Assembly: GCA_015179125.1 (NCBI GenBank) | Contig: WHVA01000310.1 | Location: 1-64,000 of the forward strand | Origin: Gautieria morchelliformis | Lineage: Eukaryota; Basidiomycota; Agaricomycetes; Gomphales; Gomphaceae | Length of the DNA stretch: 64,000 nucleotides | Direction of reading: 5' to 3' | Part shown: piece by piece, positions 42,801-53,148 of the stretch | Layout: every line of letters begins with the position of its first letter | How positions within the stretch are numbered: the stretch's first letter is position 1 | Translations under genes and position numbers: made by a program | Notes under the pieces: generated by a model | What the model saw: the letters and a program-made list of their open reading frames with translations, nothing else | Databases searched by the model: none | What the model was told of the DNA's origin: nothing

Positions 42801-44837
42801 GATAATGACACTACAGCATTTGTATGGGATACCCGCAAGTTTATTGCTACTTTCTGGAGCGCAATCATGGAGAGCACTCCTCATCTGTATTCACTCCCGT
42901 TTGCACCCGAAAGTTCCATAGTGTCACAGACCTACCTCCCAGACTTTCCAAGACTACTCCGCATAGAGAGAGGGAAACTAAAGATGTGGCCAGCTATTGA
43001 AAACGTCTTTGTAGGCCACGACAGCTGTGTCTTATCGGTAGCATTCTCGCACGACGGCAAGCGCATCGTCTCCGGGTCTCGTGACAAGACAATCCGTGTG
43101 TGGAATGCAGACACCGGGGAGGCCATTTCAGCACCATTCGAAGGTCACACCAACTGAGTCATGTCGGTGGCGTTCTCGCACGACGGCAAGCGCATCGTCT
43201 CCGGGTCTGGTGACAAGACGATCCGTGTGTGGAATGCAGACACCGGGGAGGCCATTTCAGCACCATTCGAAGGCCACACCGACTGCGTTACGTCGGTGGC
43301 GTTCTCGCATGACGGCAAGCGCATCGTCTCCGGGTCTTATGACAAGACGATCCGTGTGTGGAATGCAGACACCGGGGAGGCCATTTCAGCACCATTCGAA
43401 GGTCACACCAACTGGGTCATGTCGGTGGCGTTCTCGCACGACGGCAAGCGCATCGTCTCCGGGTCTTATGACAAGACGATCCGTGTATGGAATGCAGACA
43501 CCGGGGAGGCCATTTCAGCACCATTCGAAGGCCACACCGACTGCGTCAGGTCGGTGGCGTTCTCGCACGACGGCAAGCGCATCGTCTCCGGATCTGATGA
43601 CAAGACGATCCGTGTGTGGAATGCAGACACCGGGGAGGCCATTTCAGCACCATTCGAAGGCCACACCAACTGGGTCATGTCGGTGGCGTTCTCGCACGAC
43701 GGCAAGCATATCGTCTCCGGGTCTTTTGACAACACGATCCGTGTATGGAATGCAGACACCGGGGAGGCCATTTCAGCACCATTTGAAGGCCACACCGACT
43801 GGGTCACGTCGGTGGCGCTCTCGCACGACGGCAAGCGCATCGTCTCCGGGTCTTTTGACAACACGATCCGTGTGTGGAATGCAGACACCGGGGAGGCCAT
43901 TTCAGCACCATTCGAAGGCCACACCAACATCGTCAGGTCTGTGGCGCTCTCGCACGACGGCAAGCGCATCGTCTCCGGGTCTGATGACAACACGATCCGT
44001 GTGTGGAATGCAGACACCGGGGAGGCCATTTCAGCACCATTCGAAGGCCACACCAACATCGTCAGGTCTGTGGCGCTCTCGCACGACGGCAAGCGCATCG
44101 TCTCCGGGTCTGGTGACAAGACGATCCGTGTGTGGAATGCAGACACCGGGGAGGCCATTTCAGCACCATTCGAAGGCCACACCAACATCGTCAGGTCTGT
44201 GGCGCTCTCGCACGACGGCAAGCGCATCGTCTCCGGGTCTGGTGACAAGACGATCCGTGTGTGGAATGCAGACACCGGGGAGGCCATTTCAGCACCATTC
44301 GAAGGTCACACCAACTGCGTCATGTCGGTGGCGCTCTCGCACGACGGCAAGCGCATCGTCTCCGGGTCTGGTGACAAGACGATCCGTGTGTGGAATGCAG
44401 ACACCGGGGAGGCCATTTCAGCACCATTCGAAGGCCACACCGACTGGGTCACGTCGGTGGCGTTCTCGCACGACGGCAAGCGCATCGTCTCCGGGTCTGG
44501 TGACAAGACGATCCGTGTGTGGAATGCAGACACCGGGGAGGCCATTTCAGCACCATTCGAAGGCCACACCGACTGCGTCACGTCAGTGGCGTTCTCGCAC
44601 GACGGCAAGCGCATCGTCTCCGGGTCTGGTGACAAGACGATCCGTGTGTGGAATGCAGACACCGGGGAGGCCATTTCAGCACCATTCGAAGGCCACACCA
44701 ACTGGGTCATGTCGGTGGCGTTCTCGCACGACGGCAAGCATATCGTCTCCGGGTCTTTTGACAAGACGATCCGTGTGTGGAATGCAGACACCGGGGAGGC
44801 CATTTCAGCACCCTTCACTGGTCAGGCTAGTCAGTAG
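39840..44837 (+). CDS. C2-NACHT-WD40 NLR-like protein with one in-frame TGA
   Basis: Fungal STAND receptor of the NWD type, a family linked to nonself recognition and heterokaryon incompatibility. Exons: about 39840-40055 (start uncertain), 40108-40235, 40287-40600, 40663-40713, 40765-40960, 41011-41166, 41219-42750, 42801-44837. All junctions after the first have GT-AG borders and keep phase, about 1,525 residues. N-terminus: C2-like domain ([31 protein letters not shown]). Then a helical region (40287-41218). NACHT 41230-42000: Walker A VAGAGKS at 41380-41400, Walker [11 protein letters not shown] at 41674-41703. Helical arm to 42750, linker, then 14 WD repeats (43032-44816). TGA at 43155-43157, between repeats 1 and 2, replaces the TGG found in the same linker of other repeats, so the full protein needs readthrough or the allele is null; a product stopping there would keep C2 and NACHT. 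Confidence 0.88.
43032..44816 (+). repeat. Array of 14 WD40 repeats, 129-bp unit
   Basis: The 43-residue unit has the form xSVA(F/L)SHDGK(R/H)IVSGSxD(K/N)TIRVWN, then [15 protein letters not shown] and a variable (N/D)xV. The 14 units differ at only a handful of positions. The residue before D(K/N)T is R,G,Y,Y,D,F,F,D,G,G,G,G,G,F in order. The linker is N*V, DCV, NWV, DCV, NWV, DWV, NIV, NIV, NIV, NCV, DWV, DCV, NWV. Fourteen repeats would make two seven-bladed propellers. Near-identity at the DNA level indicates concerted evolution by unequal crossing-over or conversion. Confidence 0.97.
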
Positions 44838-45700
44838 CTGTTATCTTCATTTGTTGGAACATGATGAAATCTGCTAATATCCTTTGCTCAGCTTTAGGGC
44901 CTGGGTTTCAAAACAACTCCCAGCTCAAAAATGGCTGGTTACTCAACTCACCCTCAAAACTTTTATTCTGGGTCCCACCCTGGTCTCAGTTAGGTTTGTG
45001 GTGGCCGGCAAATACCGCTGTCATTGGGAAGGGGTCCACAGAGGTTGATCTCAGCCGGTTTGAGCATGGGACTTCATGGATGCAGTGCAGAGAGGCCCCT
45101 AAGTTTCCCAGGGCAAATGTTCATTGACACACAGATATTGCAGCTCCTGCTATCATAGCAATTCAACTTCTGGTGTGTTATACACACATTGAAAGGGCTT
45201 TGATCACCCTTACTGCTGCAGGAATGTTTCTGGGTGGAGAGTCAAGGATTGGGTTACTAAAGAAGTTATTGTAGGCTTGTGCTACAGTGCCATCATTGTT
45301 TCCCTTGTTCAGCCTGGGCCACAGTGGTCCTTGATGGAAGGTACAGGATCTGGACAAAGATAGACTCGCCGGAGCATGAGGGGTGCACAGGGATGAGCTA
45401 GGGTGTTGTTTTTTCAAAAAAAAAAAAAAACTACAGTGACTGCTGAGCACTGGTTTGACTGCTGGTACATTGTAGGTTATATAGGTCCCTCTAACTAGAA
45501 CTGCACAAGTGGTGCCATCAAACCTCTAAATACAGGTGATATGGGTGCTACCCAGGACAGACAGCTGACAGTGCTTCCACACTTGACCAAGTTATGTGTG
45601 TACTGTCCACAGATTGGGTCCAACTCCTGCAAGTTCCCCCACATGCCCTGTGGCAGCAGCCACTCACTGCGAGAAATCTCCACATATAATACATGGAGAT
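44838..45700. other. Downstream flank of the NLR-like gene
   Basis: No supported gene. Includes a 13-base A run at 45418-45430. Short open frames on both strands have no recognisable domain. Probably 3' flank plus repeat-derived sequence. Confidence 0.3.
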
Positions 45701-46391
45701 TGTTACGACCGTTCATTTCCGACTTCCGACCCTCAGTTCCGCAACTCCTTTCCGCCCCTCCGATAGTTCCGCCACAGGTTCCGCCCCTCCGACATTTCCG
45801 ACATTTCGCCCATTGTACATTTCCCTTGTTCTTTCGACTCTATTACTCAGACCCACCGGACCCGCTTCAACGTTCATCAAAACCATATACCCGGTCACCC
45901 TTGTAGTTCGTTGTCAGATATGTTTTCCCGACCCCTTGTTCTTTGCCATTGTTCTACCTTACCCTGAACCCCCCTTGTAGTCCCATTGTTCCCAATAGCT
46001 AGTTCCCACACATTGTACTCGACTTCCGCTTCCTCCGGAATTTGCTTAGTACAACACCATTACTTGTTGCTCTGCGCTTTGTATAAAAACCCCCTCATGT
46101 ATGTCTGTTATTCTGCAATCAGATAATCACCTTCGATACTTGATTTCCTTCGCTCCATCTCCTGTTCTTAGCACAGCGAGTCTAGCAAGATCTCAGTCTC
46201 TCTCAGCCTTCCGTCTTCCGCCTTCCGCCTCAGTTCCGACTCAAGTTCCGACCAAACCTTTGGCTCAGTACTTTCCGGCTTCCGACTCAGTTCCGAAATA
46301 CTTAGGACGATAGTTCATTGGGGGCGCAACCTATAAGTTGAAGCCACCATCCTTTCCAGTTCCGACTTAGCGGAAATCTCGATACGTAACA
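45701..46391 (+). repeat. Solo LTR-C
   Basis: 691 bp, TGTTACGACC to GATACGTAACA, flanked by GAGAT on both sides (45696-45700 and 46392-46396). Seven TTCCG pentamers lie in the first 110 bp and about nine near the end. TGTATAAAAACCCC near 46079 is a likely TATA box, with CTGCAATCAGATAATC just downstream. Confidence 0.93.
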
Positions 46392-46865
46392 GAGATCCCA
46401 AGTACAATCCGGTATATGTGGAATTCCCACTGATACCTGGCCCACGTATTTATCCATGAACAAAATATGTGGATAAAAAAATGACCAGGACCATGAATAA
46501 ATTCTGGGAAAGTCACAAGGTCAGTATGTGGGAAGTAATGAAAACATGGATTTCCTACCAGTAGTTAGTTAGAAAATACACTCATTTAAGTCGTGATGAT
46601 ACTGCATATATAATACATGGTATACCTGCCCAATTTGAGTGCCAAGCCCATGGATATGTTTTGGTTATGTCCATGAGTATATGCATGATAAAACCAAGAC
46701 ATAATGAACACTTTTCCTCAAAAAGGCTAGTAAGCCATCAATTCAAGGATATATTGTATATTGTAGTCCTACACTGCATCCATTTCCTCAATTAGCTCAG
46801 GGTCACGAATAAAATGTTGCCTAGGTCTCTGCTTTGGTCAATGATGCTCCAATTGTTCCCCATCC
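46392..46865. other. Unassigned AT-rich sequence
   Basis: No open frame of note and no repeat end recognised. Confidence 0.3.
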
Positions 46866-47282
46866 CTACTTGTATGCACAGCTTATGGCAGTAAGCTCGA
46901 TCACCTCCAACTGTGGTTGCGTGGTCATGTATGTTACCATTTCCTTTGTCATGTCCAAACTGCCTGTATGACACCTTTTCACAGCCATGAGCAAGTGTCT
47001 TATGGGACAGGCTTCAAAGAGGGGCTCAGTGGGTAGTTCACATACAAGAATGTGATGGAGCTGTCTATGGAAGCACTGTCTCTCAAAGACAGATGGCTGC
47101 TTCAGTTTGTCTGCATAGACATTGGCCAGCAAATTGAACTCAAAATCAAGTATCATCACTAATAAATAAAATAGGAGATGTGTGCACACCCAAATGAATG
47201 ACTGATCACAGCCAGTTGTCCTGCTAGTTCTCATGCAGTCACCACCATCAGCAATGTGAACATTGCCCCCAGTCTTCCACAT
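46866..47282 (-). pseudogene. Fragment resembling the C-terminal part of Tnp2-type transposon ORFs
   Basis: Minus strand 47282-46866: GGNVHIADGGDCMRTSR...CDQSFIW, then, after a likely intron near 47200-47110, FHRQLHHILVCELP and LMAVKRCHTGSLDMTKE. This pattern recalls proteins accompanying Tnp2/CACTA-like transposons in mushroom genomes, by memory of the family only. Function unknown. Confidence 0.35.
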
Positions 47283-47367
47283 CCCTCAGCAGTGCTTGTA
47301 GGATGAAGGTCAATGGCTTCAGATACTGTGTGGCAAGATGGACGGTGGGTGACTAGCACAGTTTAGA

Positions 47368-48758
47368 ATGAATGGAAAATCTTTGAATATGTGGCATTCA
47401 AAGGATCAACAAGGGGTCTGTGTTAAGACTAAGAGTCATACTGTAGTTCGGCTTCACCAAAGCCAAACTCAGGTCTCAGGGCAGAGCGCTTGGCTTCAAC
47501 CTTGTGGGTTGCCCCAAGCTGAGTGCAAGGCCGAAGAGCGCCGAAAGGAACTGATGGAAAAATGGCAACTTGTGCAAGAGTGCAAGGAGGCCTTAGAGAA
47601 GAAACGGCGGGAGGATGAGAAGAAAGCCAAGGAGGCTCAGAAGGAACAGGAAGCGCAGGCCGAAGCTGTGAGGAAGGCTGAAGAGGCGCGAAAAGCTGAG
47701 GATGTGCGAAAAGTGTGGGAAGCAAAAGCTGAGGAGGACCGCAGGGAGTGGGAATGTGTAGCCGAGTGTGAGTGCCAGAGGCTGCCAGACCTCTTGGAAG
47801 CTGAAAAGGTTCGGCAAGCAACGGTGGATCAGAACATCCATATCCCATCACCTGAGCCCATTGTCATGGACTCGGCAACTGCTCAGGCTGGGATTCTCAC
47901 GGCCAAACACACTCAAGAATGGAATTCAGCTAAGTCGAAGCCGAGGTCCTCTGGACCGAAGAAAAAGAAAACAACTGAGGAGTCAGACGAGTCGGATGAG
48001 GATGAAGAGGTGAGTACTCGGTTGGTTCAACTCGGGTTTCGTCTTATGCCTTTATAGTGCAAGCCATGCAACGCCTGCAGGCGTCGCGACACAAGGTGTC
48101 TACGTGGGAAGAAAACCACGTGCTGGGACTGCGTGGATCGAAAGGTTTGCTGCAGCTTCCTGGATGGGAAGCAGAAGCGGAAGGACAAGGAGGGAAACGA
48201 AGGGCCGAAGAAGGCAAAGGTATCCCCCATCAAACCGTCGGGGGCCATACTGTTGGTCAACATAGGCTCTGGGCCATCAGGATCGGGATTGAGGGGTTTA
48301 AAACCCAACGGCCTTTCCAGACAAGAGGTGTCCGGGATGTTGAGGGACTTGTTGTCCCAGCAAACTTGGCAGTTGGAATCGACCAATCATTTGCTCCAGG
48401 CCATACTGGACTTTGTGCAGTGAATCAAGCGGCAAAATGCTCAGATGAACAAAAGGATCGGTTTGTGGACCACAGCAGTGGAAAAAGCTGCTTTGTGGGT
48501 GGGTTCAGATTCTGGTTGGGGCAGGTTCGATTTGTTAGGGAATGCCTCAGGGTCTGGTTCGGGGAATGGGGACAAAGAAAAGAAAAAGAAAAAGAAAAAG
48601 AGAAGGAAAAGGAAACAGAGCAAAGAGCAAAGACGGGTTCAGACTCAGAAAATGGAAACGAGGATGCGAAGAAGATGAGGGACGGGGGTTTGGGTGAGGA
48701 TTCGGGGGATGACGGTGAAAAGGATGCAGACGGGGATGCAACTATGGAAGACAATTAA
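47368..48758 (+). pseudogene. Second copy of the retroelement-borne Zn2Cys6 zinc-cluster gene
   Basis: Exon 1 from about 47440 (frame open from 47368) to 48009, intron 48010-48057 (GTGAGT...TTATAG), exon 2 from 48058. The N-terminal region is a long Glu/Lys/Arg/Ala coiled coil (ECKAEERRKELMEKWQL onward, about 47520-47800), then IHIPSPEPIVMDSATAQ, matching copy 1. After the intron: CNACRRRDTRC, 7 residues, CWDCVDRKVCC, again CX2CX6CX7CX2CX6C. Lesions: TGA at 48421-48423 where copy 1 has CGA-coded Arg context, and a frameshift in the AAAGAAAAAG run near 48580-48600; the acidic tail DADGDATMEDN returns in another frame. It ends 239 bp from the convergent Gy-G pol stop at 48998, as in copy 1. Confidence 0.8.
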
Positions 48759-48997
48759 TAAACTACTGATGTTTTCTGGTTTTCTATCTTAATGTGAATC
48801 TTTTTTCTTGGTGTTTTTTGTTTCAGGATTGGAATGGGGAACAGAAGTGAATGCAAAGAACAAAGAGAAATGCCAAGAACTACAAGTGTAGCTATTCGGC
48901 AAAACGGCCAAGATAAAACATAGCAAAGAGTGTTGTGTCTAACTAAGAAGGTGACCATAAAATGAGTGACAGGAAACAGGGGAGCCGAAGCTCAGGT

Positions 48998-51510
48998 TCA
49001 AGGAACCCATGGTCCAGGCTTGGCAGGGTAGGCCAAGTGAAAATCAGTCATGATCTCGGTTGCATGGCCGAGCTTGGTTGCAAGGACCCATGATGTCTCT
49101 TCGTTAGTACCTTCATAACCAGCCCAACGGACGAGGTACAGGAGGTTACAGGGTCTACGTTGTTGGTCGATCTTGGAATCAAGAATCTCAGAAATCTCAT
49201 ACTCTGTCTCACCGTTGATCTCAACTGGAGGCGGTGGAGACTGAACCTGATTTGGAATGGTGTTTGGGATTGCGGGTTTGAGCATGGAGATATGAAAGAC
49301 CGGGTGGACTGCCCGAAGGCTATCCGGGAGGCATAGAATGTAAGCTCAGGATCCGGCCTGGTGAATGATCTCAAAGGGACCGAGGTACTTCTCAGCCAGC
49401 TTCTTTGAGGGCCGGGTTGTCCAGAAGAACTGAGCTTTTACAAATGCGGAGGATCCTATTACAAACTTGGGAGTGGGAGCACGACATGCGTCGGCCGAGA
49501 CTTGATACCGAGATTGAGCGAGCTTAATTTGCTCCTTCAGGGTAGCATGTAACTAGTCAAGGTCAACTGCAAAGTGTCGGGCTCGGGAGGATGTGAGGTC
49601 CCATTTGGGGTGAATGTTACAACTGTTCATTTCCGACTTCCGACCTTCAGTTCCGCAACACTTTCCGTCCCTCCGATATTTCCGACCTTCTGCCCCTTGT
49701 TCTACTCCCTTGTTCTTTCAACTCTATTACTTGGACCCACCGGACCCGCTTCATCGTTCATCAAGACCATATGTCCGGCCCTCCTTGTGTTTCGTTGTCA
49801 GATATGTTTTCCCGACCCCTTGTTCTTCGCCATTGTTTTACCTTACCCTGAACCCCCCTTGTAGTCCCATTGTTCCCAATTAGTTAGTTCCCATGCATTG
49901 TCTACTCGACTTCCGCTTCCCCTGGAATTTGCTTAGTGCCATCCCATTACCTGTTGTCTCAGCTCTTTGTATAAAAGCCTGTCATATATGTCTGTTATTC
50001 TGCAATCAGATAATCACCTTTGATACTTGATTTCATTCGCTCCACCTCCTGTTCTTATCACAGCGAGTCTAGCAAGACCTCTGTCCCTCCACCTTCCGTC
50101 TTCCGCCTCACTTCCGCCTTCCGCCTCAGTTCCGCCTCAAGTTCCGACCAACCTTCAGTTCAGTACTTTCCGACTTCCGACTCATTTCCGAAATACCTAG
50201 GACGATAGTTCATTGGGGGCGCAACCTACAAGTTGAAGCTGCTGTCCTTTCCAGTTCCGACTTAGCGGAAATCTTGATACGTAACAGTGAACCATGAGGT
50301 TCAGGTTGTATCCCTTGTTGGAAAAGAAGGGTGAGATGACAGTAGTTGCACTTGGAGCGTTGTTGTATGCAAACTTGGCAAGTGGAAGCAACTCGGACTA
50401 ATTGTCCTGTTGGTAGTTGCAATACACATGAAGATACTGCTCCAGAGTTTGGTCTACACGTTCAGTTTGACCATCGCCTTCGGGATGATATCCTGAAGTG
50501 AAATGCAGTTTCATGTTAAGAGCCTTACCAAGGGAATGGAAAAAGTGCAAGACAAATTCTGAACCTCGGTTCAATGTCATGTGACTAGGGACACTGTGTT
50601 TCAACAATACATGCAAGACAAACAGGCGGGCAAGGTCTGTGGAGGTGACCATGTCATAAGTCAGGATGAATATGCTCTGCTTGGTTAAGCGGCAAACTAC
50701 CACAGGGATTGCAGTGAATCCTGAAGACGCTGGCAACTGCTCAATAAAATCCATGGATATGGAATTCCAAGGTTGCTTGGGTATCGGAAGCTGCTGCAGG
50801 GAGCTGTAAGGCTGATGACACTGTGACTTTGAACGCAAGCAAGTGGTGTAAGACTTGCAGAAGTCTATGATGAAAGACCGAAGTGCGGGCCATGTATTTC
50901 CCATTGTATGAGTTCTAAGGTCTTGTTTTGGCCAAAGTGTCCCAAGAGTACATGGTCATGTTTGTACTGGAGTACTCGCAGCTGCAGATCATCGGCATTG
51001 GGAACGTATATGTGGCCGTCGAGGCGGAGGAAGCCGTCCTCAGTTTGTGTCTATCTCGGGTTGGAACTGTCACCAAGATGCCAAGCGGCTATGGGATCAG
51101 ATGCCAGGTTGGCTAAGATGTTGGCATGAAGCTTCTTGGAGTCCATTGCAGTGCTTGCTCGGAGAACAGGTTCAAGCAAACAAGTTGCCCAGAGGGATTC
51201 CGACAGTTGTTGATTAGTGAAAATCGGTTGGAAATTCTGCAGGTTGACTGAGCCGTAGTCATTACCTCTTCTTTAATGTAGACGACCCATCATCTAGTAA
51301 GAGCATCGGGTTTTGTACTGAGCTTTCTGGGACAGAACCAAATAATGAGGTTAAACTGTGAGAGCAATTGGGACCAGCGGGCTTGTCTTTGGGTTAGTAA
51401 CTTTGTGGTGGCAAAATACTCCAAGTTTTTATGATCAGTGACAACGTTGATAGGGGAGCTGGAGCCCTCCAAATAGTGTCTCCAACGTTGAAACACTTCA
51501 CAAATTGCCA
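48998..51510 (-). pseudogene. Gy-G fragment: RNase H, integrase, chromodomain, split by a solo LTR
   Basis: 51496-51290 is RNase H ([26 protein letters not shown]). 50904-50398 is integrase (YTTCLRSKSQCH; MDFIEQLP; LNRGSEFVLHFF; GDGQTERVDQTLEQYL). 50391-50287 and 49614-49380 continue it on either side of the inserted LTR-C. 49350-48998 is the end with chromodomain (TEYEISEILDSKID; YLVRWAGYEG). TGA at the AGS-TGA-AYI position (about 49345) is shared with the copy at 13345. The 5' side is cut near 51510. Confidence 0.9.
49615..50286 (+). repeat. Solo LTR-C inserted in Gy-G integrase
   Basis: 672 bp, TGTTACAACTG to GATACGTAACA, flanked by GTGAA (49610-49614 and 50287-50291). Closely similar to 45701-46391, with the same TTCCG-rich ends and GTATAAAAGCC near 49970. 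Confidence 0.93.
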
Positions 51511-51919
51511 GTAAGACAGAGGACGCTCTAATAGGGCACCCTTATATAATCTACTTTAGCCCAATATTTTGAGCTCAATAGACGTTCACATGGTCACTTT
51601 GCCTCCTACAATCCATGCAAATAACCTCTAGAAATGAGTCCCAGGAAACAGGATATTATTTGAATAAAAATTGAGCTGTATATAGACAAAAAACTTGAAT
51701 TTTACAAATGTGCAGGAAATCACTTGTATGATGCAAGGACATGCTCAGAAAATTTTTGGGCAAGGACAATGAAGGACATTTGGCCGCTTATGTAATCCAC
51801 ATGACCTCAGCGGGGCACCAAAATTGAAGAAAAGCTGGCCAAACCAACCACATCTCTATACCTAGAGCATCCAGCATGGGCTGGAAGTCTAAAGCATGAT
51901 TAGCATACCTCAAAAACCT
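51511..51919. other. Probable upstream part of a DDE transposon remnant
   Basis: AT-rich, stop-rich sequence. It may be decayed coding sequence upstream of the fragment at 51920-52085, but no motif is readable. Confidence 0.3.
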
Positions 51920-52085
51920 GAGAAAAGGTGCCCCAAATGACTTTTCTCCTAAATTTCATTGTGAGCTCAACTTTATTGAGCAATACTGGCGTGCAGTCAA
52001 GTTCCGATACAGGTCAAGTACACAAACGACAGATATGGATGCCATGGAGCACAATGTGATTGCTTGCCTTGGGCAGATGCTCACA
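51920..52085 (+). pseudogene. DDE endonuclease (Tc1/mariner-like) C-terminal fragment
   Basis: The frame from 51951 reads KFHCELNFIEQYWRAVKFRYR, then DMDAMEHNVIACL. In fungal DDE_3-type transposases, CELNFIEQYW carries the third catalytic acidic residue. The rest is missing or unreadable, so this is a dead remnant. Confidence 0.7.
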
Positions 52086-52654
52086 ATTTTTATTACCTGT
52101 AGCTTCACCCATTTTATTCTCAGATTATAGAAGAGAAGAGGGTGAAAGTACATGGCAATCTTATTGTTGGGATATAATAAATTTACTTTTGTCCCTCCCC
52201 GAGTGGCGGCTCCGCCGATGGGAATGCCCCTTCTTATTTTTTCTACCCACTTTTAAGATAAACTATATCATTATAACTATTCATACTAATACTCCTATTC
52301 ATATCTATTAGAAGTGTCTATCCAAGTATCTGTTATTCTATCTTGTAGTCAGATACTCTCTCATATGTATATATATCTCCGAGATGTTTAAACATATACA
52401 GAATATTCTAATAACATCTATTATTCCCCTTATAGATACTACTATAATTCCTATATGTTGTTATTAATACTCTTATAATATATACTATATACTCATATAT
52501 GCTGTATCACATGACCATTTTGATTATCCTCCTTAACAATATCCCATTGATGCAAATTCAGCAGTCAGTGGTTTCCAAGTCCATCGTCTGAATATATATT
52601 ACTCATTTTTTTTTTTTCTTTTTTGGAGTAGCTATGCAAATCAATCTTCAAGAT
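52086..52654. other. AT-rich spacer
   Basis: Very AT-rich with runs of T (52604-52622) and repeated TATATA-type sequence. No gene seen. Confidence 0.3.
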
Positions 52655-52879
52655 TCATTTCAGCATACTCACAAGGCATTCGCTATCCTCACTATCCTCC
52701 CCCAACTCCGCCTCATTACTACTACTACTTCGCTCCACTAGACCCCCATGTCCCCCATAGTCTGCCAAGTCTCTTGCTGCCTGCATCCACTTCAAATAAT
52801 TTCGCCTCCTCCTTATCCTCATAAACTCTACACCTGCCCTGTTCATCCTGTCATTCACAGCCCTAAACTCCCCCAACAA
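52655..52879 (-). CDS. Small hypothetical ORF, possibly a retroelement protein tail
   Basis: 74 residues with a basic helical start (RIRRRRNYLKWMQAARDLADYGG) and an acidic, Ser-rich end (SSSSNEAELGEDSEDSE). It lies 270 bp beyond the Gy-G chromodomain stop at 53149 and on the same strand as pol, unlike the antisense zinc-cluster gene of the other Gy-G copies. I do not recognise it; it may be the end of a longer broken gene. Confidence 0.3.
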   Translation of the reverse strand: MLGEFRAVNDRMNRAGVEFMRIRRRRNYLKWMQAARDLADYGGHGGLVERSSSSNEAELGEDSEDSECLVSMLK

Positions 52880-53148
52880 CTTGCTTTCTCCTACCTCAAG
52901 TTCTGTGCATAGGCAGCCTTTGCTTTCTTAGACATCCAAGGGGGTAATCCATGATACCTCCAGTTTTGGTTTTCCCAGGCAGCCATTGAGCCAGGGTGGA
53001 GGATCTGAGGATGTTGGAGTAGACTAAAACTAATGTGATGGAATAATGGATTTTTCTTGGATTTTTTGATTTTTTTTTTGTTGTTTGATTGCGAGGGGAT
53101 TTTGTTATCTAACTACTGGTGGGTCATGGGGGTTAAACAAGGAAATGA

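Noticed and set aside
43032..44816. CRISPR-like array
   Set aside because: Regular 129-bp units without variable spacers, coding for WD40 repeats in a eukaryote.
43466..44818. Long minus-strand open frames (273 and 170 aa) with a repeated motif
   Set aside because: They are the antisense of the 129-bp WD40 repeats; the repeat keeps the opposite frame open. The plus strand has the recognisable domains.
43081..44877. 598-aa plus-strand frame rich in [17 protein letters not shown]
   Set aside because: This is a shifted frame of the WD40 array. Its length follows from the repeat unit being a multiple of three with no stop in that frame.
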